Below are positions 1-7,688 of a stretch of DNA of 49,759 nt, piece by piece. The translations under genes and the position numbers were made by a program. The notes beneath the pieces were generated by a model. That model searched no databases, had not been told where the DNA came from, and saw only the letters and a list, made by a program, of their open reading frames with translations. Source of the DNA: an uncultured Bacteroidota bacterium (GTDB lineage Bacteria; Bacteroidota; Bacteroidia; Chitinophagales; Chitinophagaceae); the NCBI GenBank assembly GCA_903874055.1, contig CAIQQR010000038.1, positions 1 to 49,759 of the forward strand, read 5' to 3'. How positions within the stretch are numbered: the first letter of the stretch is position 1; each line of letters opens with the position of its first letter.

Positions 1-1
1 C

Positions 2-352
2 TATGTGGGTAGTACAAGATTTTATGATATTCAATTAGGATTTGAAACCACTCAACTAGGATATACTTGGTACAGTAAAAAAGTGTGGAGTACCGGGTTG
101 AATCAACATTGTAAATTTTTATTGTTACAATTTGCTTTTGAACAAATGGGATTTATGCGTGTTGAATTTAGAGCAGATAATGAAAATAAAAGAAGCATTG
201 CAGCCATGCAAAAAATGGGATGTACAGTGGAAGGGGTTTTAAGAAGTCATTTGCCAAAGCCAGATGGTTCACGAAGAGATTCAATTATCCTGAGTATCAC
301 AAAAGAAGAATGGGATAGCTCGGTTAAAAAAATACTGCAAGCGCAACTATAA
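2..352 (+). CDS. GNAT-family N-acetyltransferase, C-terminal part (5' end outside window)
   Basis: The reading frame is open from the window edge, so the true start lies upstream; the GTG at 5-7 is internal. The visible 116 codons match the end of a RimJ/RimL-type GNAT acetyltransferase, which moves an acetyl group from acetyl-CoA to an amine. The GSTRFYDI segment and the acetyl-CoA-loop-like region before the helix with RSIAAMQKMG are typical, as is the G-V-L-R-x-H ... DGSRRDSI..S ending that these proteins use for substrate binding. The substrate cannot be read from the sequence. The stop codon overlaps the convergent mgtE stop by 6 bases, so no terminator separates the two genes. Confidence 0.82.
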   Translation, partial: YVGSTRFYDIQLGFETTQLGYTWYSKKVWSTGLNQHCKFLLLQFAFEQMGFMRVEFRADNENKRSIAAMQKMGCTVEGVLRSHLPKPDGSRRDSIILSITKEEWDSSVKKILQAQL

Positions 353-1744
353 TAAGGTGCCGCGTAAAGTTAACATTGCAATACTGAAATAAATAATAAG
401 TGCAGTTACATCTACAAGTGTGGCAACAAATGGTGCAGAAGAGGCAGCTGGATCGGCGCCTAATTTTTTTAATAATATTGGTAACATAGATCCAGCGATG
501 GTTCCCCATATTACTACACCAACTAAAGTAAATCCAATAGTGAAGGCTACCAAAAATGGGTGATCACCATAAAATCCTGGCTTGATTGCATGCCAAATCA
601 TAATTCTAAAAAATCCAATAATACCCAAGACGCTTCCTAATAAAAGGCCACTTGTTAATTCTCTTTTTAATATTCTCCACCAATCGGCAATCGTAATTTC
701 ACCTACCGACATGGCTTGTATAATGAGTGTTGAAGCCTGTGATCCTGAGTTACCACCACTAGACAAAATTAAAGGAATAAATAAAGTTAGTACTATTGCC
801 TTTGCCATCTCGCCTTCAAAATAACCCATGGCAGTGGCAGTAAACATTTCACCTAAAAATAAAATCACCAACCAGGTAATACGCTTTTTAAAAAGTTTAG
901 TAAGTGAAATATCTAAATACGGTTCGTTCAAAGCTTCGGTACCTCCCATTTTTTGCATATCCTCAGAAAACTCTTCGTTCGCAACCCAAAGAATATCATC
1001 GATAGTTACAATACCTAACAAAACATTATTATCATCCACAACAGGAATCGCAGTTCTGTTATTCATTTTGAAAACCTGACTCGCATGTTCCTGGTCGTCG
1101 TATACATTTAACGCAACATATCTTCCGTCTAAAATATCTTTAATGATGGCTTCAGGTTGTTCAATTAAAACATCTCTAATTCTGATGTCATCGATTAAAC
1201 ATCCATTTTGATCAATGATATAGATTACATCAATGGTCTCGTATTTTTTCCCGTACTTACGAATATTTGCCAATACCTGTGCAACCGTATAATATTCGTA
1301 AACATAAACATAGTCGGGGGTCATCAAACGACCCACACTATCCTCAGGGTAACCAAGTAATGATAAAGTAATTTTACGTTCTTCGGGATCTAATAATTTA
1401 ATTAAATCACGTATGGCCGCTTTGGGTAATTCCTCCAAAAAGTCGGTACGGTCATCTGGAGGTAACTCATTAAGAATCTTAGCCGTTTTACGTGCCGGCA
1501 ATTCTTTAATGATATCCTTTTGTTGGTTAATGTCAAGAATCTTAAAAACACTTACAGCTCGGTGCACAGTCATATGATCAATGATGGTAGCTTCTTGTTC
1601 TGGGAATTCATTCACCAGTTCCACTACATCACTAATATTTTGCTCATCCAAAAATTCTCTTAAAAGTGTTTCCTCATTTTTGGCAAGTACTTCTAAGAAA
1701 GTTTCCGATAAATTAACTTCTTCTATTTTTAATTCATCTGACAT
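347..1744 (-). CDS. mgtE: Magnesium transporter MgtE
   Basis: This is an inner-membrane Mg2+ channel gated by cytosolic Mg2+. The order is complete for the family: an acidic N-terminal helical superhelix domain (LPPDDRTDFLEELP), two CBS domains in the middle (with PVVDDNNVLLGIVTIDDIL), a connecting helix, and about five membrane segments at the C-terminus with the signature pore motif SSGGNSGSQAS. I chose the ATG at 1744 (MSDELKIEE, 465 aa, normal length) over an in-frame TTG three codons upstream. It is divergent from the SET-domain gene across only 46 bases, too short for an M-box riboswitch, and none is visible. A TTG-CACCCC-ATG arrangement precedes the start, resembling that before mtaB. 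Confidence 0.96.
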   Translation of the reverse strand: MSDELKIEEVNLSETFLEVLAKNEETLLREFLDEQNISDVVELVNEFPEQEATIIDHMTVHRAVSVFKILDINQQKDIIKELPARKTAKILNELPPDDRTDFLEELPKAAIRDLIKLLDPEERKITLSLLGYPEDSVGRLMTPDYVYVYEYYTVAQVLANIRKYGKKYETIDVIYIIDQNGCLIDDIRIRDVLIEQPEAIIKDILDGRYVALNVYDDQEHASQVFKMNNRTAIPVVDDNNVLLGIVTIDDILWVANEEFSEDMQKMGGTEALNEPYLDISLTKLFKKRITWLVILFLGEMFTATAMGYFEGEMAKAIVLTLFIPLILSSGGNSGSQASTLIIQAMSVGEITIADWWRILKRELTSGLLLGSVLGIIGFFRIMIWHAIKPGFYGDHPFLVAFTIGFTLVGVVIWGTIAGSMLPILLKKLGADPAASSAPFVATLVDVTALIIYFSIAMLTLRGTLL

Positions 1745-1778
1745 GGGGTGCAAGTTAATAAAAATCCTAAGGATGCCC

Positions 1779-1786
1779 TATATTTA
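1779..1786 (+). promoter_or_regulatory. Possible -7 element for the SET-domain gene
   Basis: TATATTTA matches the Bacteroidota -7 consensus TAnnTTTG except for the last base and lies four bases before the ATG at 1791, the same spacing as at the his leader, rluD-like and lipB genes. No clear -33 TTG sits at 17-23 bases upstream, so this is tentative. Confidence 0.35.
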
Positions 1787-1790
1787 GGTC

Positions 1791-2177
1791 ATGATTCTTC
1801 CATTATTAACAATTGCTTCATCTAAAAATAGGGGTCGTGGGGTGTTTACAACTGAACAAATTCCAGCGCATACGGTCATTGAAATAGCGCCGGTCATTGT
1901 AGTATCTGCAATAGAGCGTGAAAAACTAGAGCAAACTTTATTGTACGATTATATATTTGAATGGGGGGAAGATAGTAAAATGGCAGCAGTTGCATTGGGA
2001 TATATTTCCATATACAATCATTCGAATAATCCTAATTGCACTTATGATATGGATTTTGAACATCAAACCATTACCATTAAAACCTTGCATAAAATTGAAA
2101 TAGGTGCTGAGTTATTTATCAACTATATGTGCCCAGAAGGCCCTTCTGCTGATCCAGTTTGGTTTGAGCAAAAATAA
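1791..2177 (+). CDS. Small SET-domain protein (putative protein-lysine methyltransferase)
   Basis: This 128-aa protein is essentially a bare SET domain. It has the opening GRGVFTTEQIPAHTVIE, the cofactor and knot motif NHSNNPNCTYD around residue 76, and the closing ELFINYMCPEG that supplies the catalytic-tyrosine region (E-L-x-x-N-Y). SET enzymes transfer methyl from S-adenosylmethionine to lysine side chains. Bacterial members of this short type are widespread but mostly without known substrates, so the target is unknown. The Cys-rich post-SET segment of many eukaryotic enzymes is absent. It ends five bases before the convergent lactonase-like gene, with no terminator between them. Confidence 0.85.
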   Translation: MILPLLTIASSKNRGRGVFTTEQIPAHTVIEIAPVIVVSAIEREKLEQTLLYDYIFEWGEDSKMAAVALGYISIYNHSNNPNCTYDMDFEHQTITIKTLHKIEIGAELFINYMCPEGPSADPVWFEQK

Positions 2178-2182
2178 CAGTA

Positions 2183-3289
2183 CTAAAAAAACACTACACA
2201 TACTGGCATGGAAACATGTATGGTATTACCGGTATCTGTTAGGTCACCAGTTTGTTTATTTATTTTAAAGACTGTAATATTATCTGTGTCTTGATTGGCT
2301 GCCAATAGCCAATTTCCATCCTGGCTGATATTAAAATTTCTAGGCCTTTTTCCTAGCGTTGAAAAAAGCTTCATTTGCTTCTCCTCTAATTTTCCATTGG
2401 ATAAAATAGGAAATTTTGCAATATTGTTTTCATCGCCTCTATTACTTACATAAAGGTATTGACCATTTGGAGATACATGAATATCAGCAGTGCCTGGTGC
2501 TCCTTTATAAGTTTCAGGATGCGTGCTTACTTGTTGTAAAAAAATAGGTTGCCCATTGTTAAAATTATATACACTAATACTGCCAGTTAATTCCTCAGAA
2601 ACATATAAGTAGTTGCCTGTTTTTGAAAAAGCCAAATGGCGTGGACCTGCACCAGGGTTAGATTTTATTTTTTTAACATGATGAATATCCAATGGGGTAG
2701 ATGAGGTATTGGAATAAGGATAAATAAAAACTTCATCCGTGCCTAAATCAGGAGTCAATAAATAATCTCCTTTTGGAGAAAAAAAAGCGCCATGTACGTG
2801 TGCTTTATCTTGTCTTGCAGGGTTAATACTTTTTCCTTCGTGTTGAATAAATTGTTGGGCATTTGAAATAAGTCCATCGGCAAAACGATGAAACTGTGTA
2901 ATGCTTCCTCCTGAATAATTAGCTACTATTACATTGTGTTCATCAGGGCTTAAACTTATATAGCAAGGATCGGCACTTTTAGTTGATTTCTGTTGCAATA
3001 AACTAAGCTTATTTCCTTTAAAAGAAAATGCAGTAACCATCCCGTCTTTATTTTCATTTGTTGCGTAAACAAATTGTTTGTCTTTGGTAATAGTAAGAAA
3101 TTCTGGGTTAGATACACTATCTGTATGGCTTAATTCAATTGACTTTCCAGTGGCTGTATCAAAATTAAATACATAAATTCCTTGGCTACCTTGTTTGGTA
3201 TAAGTTCCAATTAACAAATTTGCATTTTGAGCTTGCAATGTATTGTTGGCTAAAAATAAAAAGCCTAAACAGTAAAAATATCTCAACAT
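2183..3289 (-). CDS. Exported lactonase-family beta-propeller (6-phosphogluconolactonase-like)
   Basis: The 368-aa product begins with a hydrophobic signal peptide of about 20 residues ending near LQAQ. The rest is a seven-bladed propeller of the YbhE/Pgl (lactonase, PF10282) family: LLIGTYTKQGSQGIYVFNFD at the start, then repeats such as HVHGAFFSPKGDYLLTPDLG, GAGPRHLAFSKTGNYLYVSEE, DIHVSPNGQYLYVSNRGDE and RPRNFNISQDGNWLLAANQD. Cytosolic relatives hydrolyse 6-phosphogluconolactone. Because this copy is exported, a periplasmic lactone or another sugar derivative is a likelier substrate (inference). It starts 15 bases after the GH16 gene and is probably co-transcribed with it. Confidence 0.88.
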   Translation of the reverse strand: MLRYFYCLGFLFLANNTLQAQNANLLIGTYTKQGSQGIYVFNFDTATGKSIELSHTDSVSNPEFLTITKDKQFVYATNENKDGMVTAFSFKGNKLSLLQQKSTKSADPCYISLSPDEHNVIVANYSGGSITQFHRFADGLISNAQQFIQHEGKSINPARQDKAHVHGAFFSPKGDYLLTPDLGTDEVFIYPYSNTSSTPLDIHHVKKIKSNPGAGPRHLAFSKTGNYLYVSEELTGSISVYNFNNGQPIFLQQVSTHPETYKGAPGTADIHVSPNGQYLYVSNRGDENNIAKFPILSNGKLEEKQMKLFSTLGKRPRNFNISQDGNWLLAANQDTDNITVFKINKQTGDLTDTGNTIHVSMPVCVVFF

Positions 3290-3304
3290 TTTTTTAATTT
3301 ATAG

Positions 3305-4162
3305 TTATTGATACACACGCACATAATCCACTAACATTTTCACTGGGAAAATACTATCATCAATGGTATTCCCTGCCATATTTCCACCAATAGCTAGGTT
3401 TAACAACAAAAATTGTGGTGCTACAAAAGGATAAGCGTCCGTGCCTCTTCCATCATTAGCAACAGTATAGTAAAGAGTGCCGTCAACATAAAATTTTAAT
3501 AAATCCTTACTCCAATCTAAAGTGTAAATATGATAATCATCCGTCACGCCAGGTATTGAAGTTTTATATGTTTTTTGAGTGCCAAGGGTCCAGTTTAATA
3601 ATTTAGAATGTGCAGACCAATTGATAACATCGGCTTCTTTCCAAACTTCTTCCATAATATCTATCTCACCACAAGTTGGCCAACCTACTGTATTAATATT
3701 ATCACCTAACATCCAAATTGCAGGCCATGTGCCTAAACCCTTTGGAAGTTTTGCGCGAATTTCAAATCGGCCATAGGTCCAAGTAGATTTTCCTTGCGTT
3801 AACATACGCGCTGATGTATAAAACTTTCCTCCTTTATTTTCTTTTCTTGCTTCAATTACTAAGCTTCCATTTTCAATACGCGCGTTGGTTGAATCGGAAG
3901 TATAATATTCTGATTCATTGTTTCCCCATCCGCCTTGTCCTGTTCCAATATTATAAGCCCATTTAGTGGTATCTGGTCTTGTGCCGGAATTAAACTCATC
4001 GGACCATACTAATTTTTTTGTGGTATCTGTTACCACAGGAGTAGTTGGTGCGGTTGGTGTTGTTGGGGTAGGTGTAACTGGTGTTGTACTTGGTGCTTCC
4101 TTTTGGGCACAAAAAGACAATAATAATAGTGATAATAGTGAGGTTAGGGTAAGCAAGCGCAT
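3305..4162 (-). CDS. GH16 family beta-glucanase lipoprotein (laminarinase-like)
   Basis: The N-terminus is a lipoprotein signal with lipobox LSFC (Cys18), followed by a Thr/Pro-rich linker of about 25 residues that would tether the enzyme to a membrane surface. The catalytic domain (about 50-285) is GH16: LVWSDEFNSG, the aromatic SARM...YGRFEIRAKLP strand, and the active-site motif GEIDIMEE, in which Glu166 is the expected nucleophile and Glu171 the acid/base with Asp168 between. GH16 enzymes cut beta-1,3 or mixed beta-1,3/1,4 glucans; the sequence looks most like laminarinases. No carbohydrate-binding module or SusC/D pair is next to it, so this is not a full polysaccharide utilisation locus. 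Confidence 0.92.
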   Translation of the reverse strand: MRLLTLTSLLSLLLLSFCAQKEAPSTTPVTPTPTTPTAPTTPVVTDTTKKLVWSDEFNSGTRPDTTKWAYNIGTGQGGWGNNESEYYTSDSTNARIENGSLVIEARKENKGGKFYTSARMLTQGKSTWTYGRFEIRAKLPKGLGTWPAIWMLGDNINTVGWPTCGEIDIMEEVWKEADVINWSAHSKLLNWTLGTQKTYKTSIPGVTDDYHIYTLDWSKDLLKFYVDGTLYYTVANDGRGTDAYPFVAPQFLLLNLAIGGNMAGNTIDDSIFPVKMLVDYVRVYQ

Positions 4163-4230
4163 AAAAACAATTGTTTGTTGAGTAATTGTAATCTTAATTG
4201 CCCCAAATTAGGCAAAATTTCCCTTTTTTG

Positions 4231-4261
4231 TTGGGTATTTTATAAAAGGGTTGTAAATTTG
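4231..4261 (+). promoter_or_regulatory. his operon promoter (TTG-N20-TAAATTTG)
   Basis: The -7 box TAAATTTG at 4254-4261 is a perfect match to TAnnTTTG. TTG at 4231-4233 (with a second TTTG at 4227-4230) gives N20 spacing, identical to the trp promoter. Counting from the -7 and -33 names, transcription would begin at about 4266, on the A of the leader-peptide ATG. Confidence 0.75.
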
Positions 4262-4265
4262 TTGC

Positions 4266-4313
4266 ATGAATTTAAACAACCATATCCATCATCATATGCT
4301 ATCCAAATGGTAA
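4266..4313 (+). CDS. hisL: his operon leader peptide (15 aa, His-rich)
   Basis: A 15-codon ORF runs ATG to TAA and encodes M-N-L-N-N-H-I-H-H-H-M-L-S-K-W. Four of its 15 residues are histidine, three of them consecutive (codons at 4281 and 4287-4295). It lies between the his promoter and an intrinsic terminator just before hisG, which is where a stalling peptide for histidine attenuation belongs. An in-frame TAA at 4254 excludes an upstream start. The ATG is four bases after the -7 box, so the ORF is probably translated from a leaderless or nearly leaderless transcript. The Trp and stop codons (4308-4313) overlap the antiterminator strand. Confidence 0.88.
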   Translation: MNLNNHIHHHMLSKW

Positions 4314-4361
4314 GCTATGGCTTTGTAGGTATGTAACTATATTTAACCAAAGGGCTTACTA
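4308..4361 (+). promoter_or_regulatory. his antiterminator (alternative pairing)
   Basis: TGGTAAGC (4308-4315) can pair with GCTTACTA (4354-4361), and CTTTG (4321-4325) with CAAAG (4348-4352), with a small internal loop. This uses most of the terminator's 5' arm, so it is exclusive with the terminator. A ribosome stalled at the His codons leaves 4308-4315 about free; one reaching the stop codon covers it. This explains how scarce charged tRNA-His would allow read-through into hisG. Confidence 0.7.
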
Positions 4362-4377
4362 AACAGTAAGCCCTTTT
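4349..4377 (+). terminator. his attenuator terminator
   Basis: A perfect 12-bp stem has arms AAAGGGCTTACT (4349-4360) and AGTAAGCCCTTT (4365-4376) and loop AAAC. It is followed by TTTT at 4374-4377 and a further T-rich run. It ends 36 bases before hisG and has no gene before it except the leader peptide, so it acts inside the leader. Confidence 0.88.
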
Positions 4378-4412
4378 AATTTATTTTAAGGCAATTTATA
4401 TAATAAGAAATT

Positions 4413-5267
4413 ATGAGATTAAAGTTAGCGATTCAAAAATCAGGAAGATTAAATGAAGACTCAATGCGTTTGTTGAAGGAATGTGGTATTGATATTGGCA
4501 ATGGAGTAAACAAATTAAAAGCAGATGCGACTAATTTTCCATTAGAACTCTTCTTTTTAAGAGACGATGATATTCCTCAATATGTGGAAGATGGGGTAGC
4601 TGACATTGGATTTGTGGGTGAAAATGTAGTGTATGAAAAAGCAAAGAAAGTAGAAGTAGCTTATGAATTAGGTTTTGGAAAATGTCGCTTGAGTTTTGCA
4701 GTACGTAAAAATGAGGAGTTTACCGGCCCGGCCTTTTTAGAAGGTAAAAAAATAGCAACAAGTTATCCTGTATTGGTTCAAAGGTACTTAGACGAGCATA
4801 AAATAAATGCCGAAGTGCATGAGATTAGCGGTAGTGTAGAAATTGCGCCTGGTATTGGATTGGCTGACGTTGTATGTGATTTAGTAAGCAGTGGCTCTAC
4901 TTTATTTATGAATGGATTGAAAGAAGCGGACACTATTTTAAAATCACAAGCAGTCTTAATAAAACATAAAAATTTCACATCCGAACAACAACAAATATTA
5001 GAGCGATTATTGTTCCGTATGGAGTCTGTTAAAAAGGCAAAGAAAAATAAATATGTTTTATTGAATGCGCCAAATGAACAGTTAGAAAAAATAGTTGCGT
5101 TATTACCAGGTATGAAAAGTCCAACAGTTTTACCCTTGGCTTCACCAGGTTGGAGCAGTGTTCATAGTGTAATTGCAGAGAGTGATTTTTGGGAAATTAT
5201 TGAGCAATTGAAAAATGCAGGAGCAGAAGGAATTTTGGTAATCCCAATTGAAAAAATGATATTATAA
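4413..5267 (+). CDS. hisG: ATP phosphoribosyltransferase, long form
   Basis: HisG catalyses the first committed step of histidine synthesis, joining ATP and PRPP to give phosphoribosyl-ATP. At 284 aa it is the long, hexameric form with a C-terminal ACT-like regulatory domain (about residues 210-284) that binds histidine for feedback inhibition, so it needs no HisZ. Family features are the opening RLKLAIQKSGRL, the DIGFVGENVV segment and the PRPP loop region GIGLADVVCDLVSSGSTL. It is the first enzyme gene after the his attenuator. Its TAA shares a base with the hisD ATG (TAATG), implying translational coupling. Confidence 0.98.
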   Translation: MRLKLAIQKSGRLNEDSMRLLKECGIDIGNGVNKLKADATNFPLELFFLRDDDIPQYVEDGVADIGFVGENVVYEKAKKVEVAYELGFGKCRLSFAVRKNEEFTGPAFLEGKKIATSYPVLVQRYLDEHKINAEVHEISGSVEIAPGIGLADVVCDLVSSGSTLFMNGLKEADTILKSQAVLIKHKNFTSEQQQILERLLFRMESVKKAKKNKYVLLNAPNEQLEKIVALLPGMKSPTVLPLASPGWSSVHSVIAESDFWEIIEQLKNAGAEGILVIPIEKMIL

Positions 5268-6565
5268 TGATTCAAGTTTATAATCAACCTGAACAAAAAG
5301 ATTGGGCTTCACTATTAGCAAGGCCAAGCTTTGATGCGCAAGAATTATTGCCAAGGGTTCAGGCTATTATTGAAGAGGTGCGTTTAAGAGGTGATGCTGC
5401 GGTATTGCAGTACACGAAAGACTTTGATAAAGTGCAATTAAAAACTATTGCATTAAACGAAGCTATTAAGGTAAATGCGGAAACTGCATTGTCTGCAAGT
5501 TTAAAAGCGGCAATACAATTAGCTAAAGGGAATATTGAAAAGTTTCATCAGGCACAGTTACAAAAAATGGAACGTATTGAAACCATGCCGGGTGTTTGGT
5601 GTTGGAGAAAATCGGTAGGAATTGAAACAGTTGGTATTTATATTCCTGGAGGAACAGCTCCTTTATTTTCAACCGTATTAATGTTAGGAATTCCAGCAAA
5701 AATTGCAGGATGTAAAAAAATTATATTGTGCACGCCTCCAAATGATAACGAAGGAAATATACATCCTGCTATCATTTACGCTGCTTCACTTGTAGGCGTC
5801 ACAGATATTTATACCATTGGAGGAGTGCAAGCTATTGCAGCAATGGCTTATGGAACGGATACTATTCCTAAAGTGAATAAAATATTTGGACCAGGTAATC
5901 AGTATGTAACAGCGGCTAAACAATTGGTGCAGCAAACTGGAGTGGCTATTGATATGCCTGCCGGACCAAGTGAGGTATGTGTATGGGCCGATGATGCGGC
6001 TATTCCTTCCTTTGTTGCGGCAGATTTATTATCACAAGCCGAGCATGGCGTAGATAGTCAAGTTTTGTTGGTGGCAAGTAATGAAAAAGTAGTGGAAAAT
6101 GTACAGGTTGAATTAGCGATACAATTGGAGCAACTAAGTAGAAAAGAAGTAGCAGCTAAAGCATTGGCTAATTCAAAAGCCATTATTTTGAACAATACGA
6201 CTGATGCGTTGTTATTAGTGAATCAATATGCACCAGAGCATTTAATATTATCTATTGAAAACGCCGAAATTATTGCTGAAAAAGTAATCAATGCCGGTTC
6301 GGTTTTCATTGGAAATTATTCACCAGAATCAGTAGGTGATTATGCGAGCGGAACGAATCATACCTTACCAACCAATGGTTATGCGCATGCATATAGTGGG
6401 GTAAGTGTTGATAGTTTTGTGAAAAAAATTACCTTCCAACAATTAACTGAGCGTGGATTGATTAATATTGGCCAAGCAGTAATGGAAATGGCCAATGCTG
6501 AAAGTTTGGACGCACATGGAAACGCGGTAGCAGTAAGATTAAATGATATTAAATCAAAAATGTAG
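5267..6565 (+). CDS. hisD: Histidinol dehydrogenase
   Basis: HisD is a zinc enzyme that performs the last two steps, oxidising L-histidinol through histidinal to histidine with two NAD+. The length of 432 aa is normal. Recognised segments are VGIYIPGGTAPLFSTVLM, the GPGNQYVTAAK loop, the AGPSEVCVWAD strand, LLSQAEHG (zinc and substrate ligands), the APEHL motif and the ending region with GNYSPESVGDYASGTNHTLPT. It overlaps hisG by one base and leads into hisC after three bases. Confidence 0.98.
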   Translation: MIQVYNQPEQKDWASLLARPSFDAQELLPRVQAIIEEVRLRGDAAVLQYTKDFDKVQLKTIALNEAIKVNAETALSASLKAAIQLAKGNIEKFHQAQLQKMERIETMPGVWCWRKSVGIETVGIYIPGGTAPLFSTVLMLGIPAKIAGCKKIILCTPPNDNEGNIHPAIIYAASLVGVTDIYTIGGVQAIAAMAYGTDTIPKVNKIFGPGNQYVTAAKQLVQQTGVAIDMPAGPSEVCVWADDAAIPSFVAADLLSQAEHGVDSQVLLVASNEKVVENVQVELAIQLEQLSRKEVAAKALANSKAIILNNTTDALLLVNQYAPEHLILSIENAEIIAEKVINAGSVFIGNYSPESVGDYASGTNHTLPTNGYAHAYSGVSVDSFVKKITFQQLTERGLINIGQAVMEMANAESLDAHGNAVAVRLNDIKSKM

Positions 6566-6568
6566 GAT

Positions 6569-7645
6569 ATGCAATTTGATATAAAAAAAATAGTAAGACC
6601 CATTATAGAAAGCTTGAAGCCATATTCTTCTGCAAAAGATGAATTTAGCGGAGAGGCAAGGATATTATTAGATGCCAATGAGAATAGTTTAGGTTCTCCT
6701 TTAACGAAATGGTATAACAGGTATCCTGATCCCTACCAAAAAGAGATTAAAGAAAAATTATCATTTATAAAAAAAGTATCCGCTTCTCAAATTTTTTTAG
6801 GGAATGGAAGTGATGAAATTATTGATTTATTGTTCCGTGCATTTTGTGAACCAGGCAAGGATAATATCATTATTTGTCCACCCACTTATCCAATGTATGA
6901 AGTGAGTGCCAATATCAATAATGTAGGAATTCAATCGGCACCATTATTGCCCGACTTTCAATTAAATGTTGCACATATTGAGCAATTGGTAAATGAAAAC
7001 ACTAAAATTATTTGGATTTGTTCACCTAATAATCCAACGGGTAATTCATTAGACAGAATTGATATCGAAACTATATTAAATCATTTTAATGGTTTAGTAG
7101 TAGTGGATGAAGCCTATATCAATTTTTCAAAACAAAAATCGTTTGTACAATCATTGGAGGATTATCCCAATTTAGTGGTACTGCAAACTTTAAGTAAAGC
7201 ATGGGGATTGGCCGGATTGAGAGTGGGGATGTGTTTTGCGAATGAATCGATAGTAGGTTATTTAAACAAAGTAAAGGCGCCTTATAATATTAGTTTGGTT
7301 TCGCAGGAGTTGGTTCTAAAAGCCTTGGAGGAAGTGGGCCAAGTAAATGATATGATACAGCACTTGGTAGAAATGCGAATTGCTTTGGCCGAAGTGATTG
7401 CTTCCATGCCTTATGTTGAAAAAGTATATCCATCTGACACGAATTTTCTATTGGTTAAAATTCCGCATGCCACAGATTTATATAAATATTTATGTTCAAA
7501 AGGAATTATTGTAAGAGACCGTTCAAGTTTACCAAATTGTGCTGACAGTGTTCGTATTACAGTGGGTAATGAGCAAGAAAATACAGAACTAGTGGATGCA
7601 ATGGCTGAATGGATAGAAAAAACTTTCACCGCTTCGGAAAACTAA
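6569..7645 (+). CDS. hisC: Histidinol-phosphate aminotransferase
   Basis: This fold-type I PLP enzyme converts imidazole-acetol phosphate and glutamate to histidinol phosphate. It has the family opening around LDANENSLGSP, the NPTGN loop that binds PLP, VVDEAYINF, and the Schiff-base lysine Lys210 in LSKAWGLAGLRVG. At 358 aa it is of standard length. It is third in the his operon and is followed not by hisB, as is common, but by two oxidoreductase genes 43 bases downstream. Confidence 0.97.
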   Translation: MQFDIKKIVRPIIESLKPYSSAKDEFSGEARILLDANENSLGSPLTKWYNRYPDPYQKEIKEKLSFIKKVSASQIFLGNGSDEIIDLLFRAFCEPGKDNIIICPPTYPMYEVSANINNVGIQSAPLLPDFQLNVAHIEQLVNENTKIIWICSPNNPTGNSLDRIDIETILNHFNGLVVVDEAYINFSKQKSFVQSLEDYPNLVVLQTLSKAWGLAGLRVGMCFANESIVGYLNKVKAPYNISLVSQELVLKALEEVGQVNDMIQHLVEMRIALAEVIASMPYVEKVYPSDTNFLLVKIPHATDLYKYLCSKGIIVRDRSSLPNCADSVRITVGNEQENTELVDAMAEWIEKTFTASEN

Positions 7646-7688
7646 TATTAAATTCATCTAATAAATTAACAAACCATATAACGATTTT

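Noticed and set aside
1745-1790. Magnesium riboswitch (M-box) before mgtE
   Set aside because: Only 46 bases separate mgtE from the divergent SET gene, too few for an M-box, and no such fold is visible.
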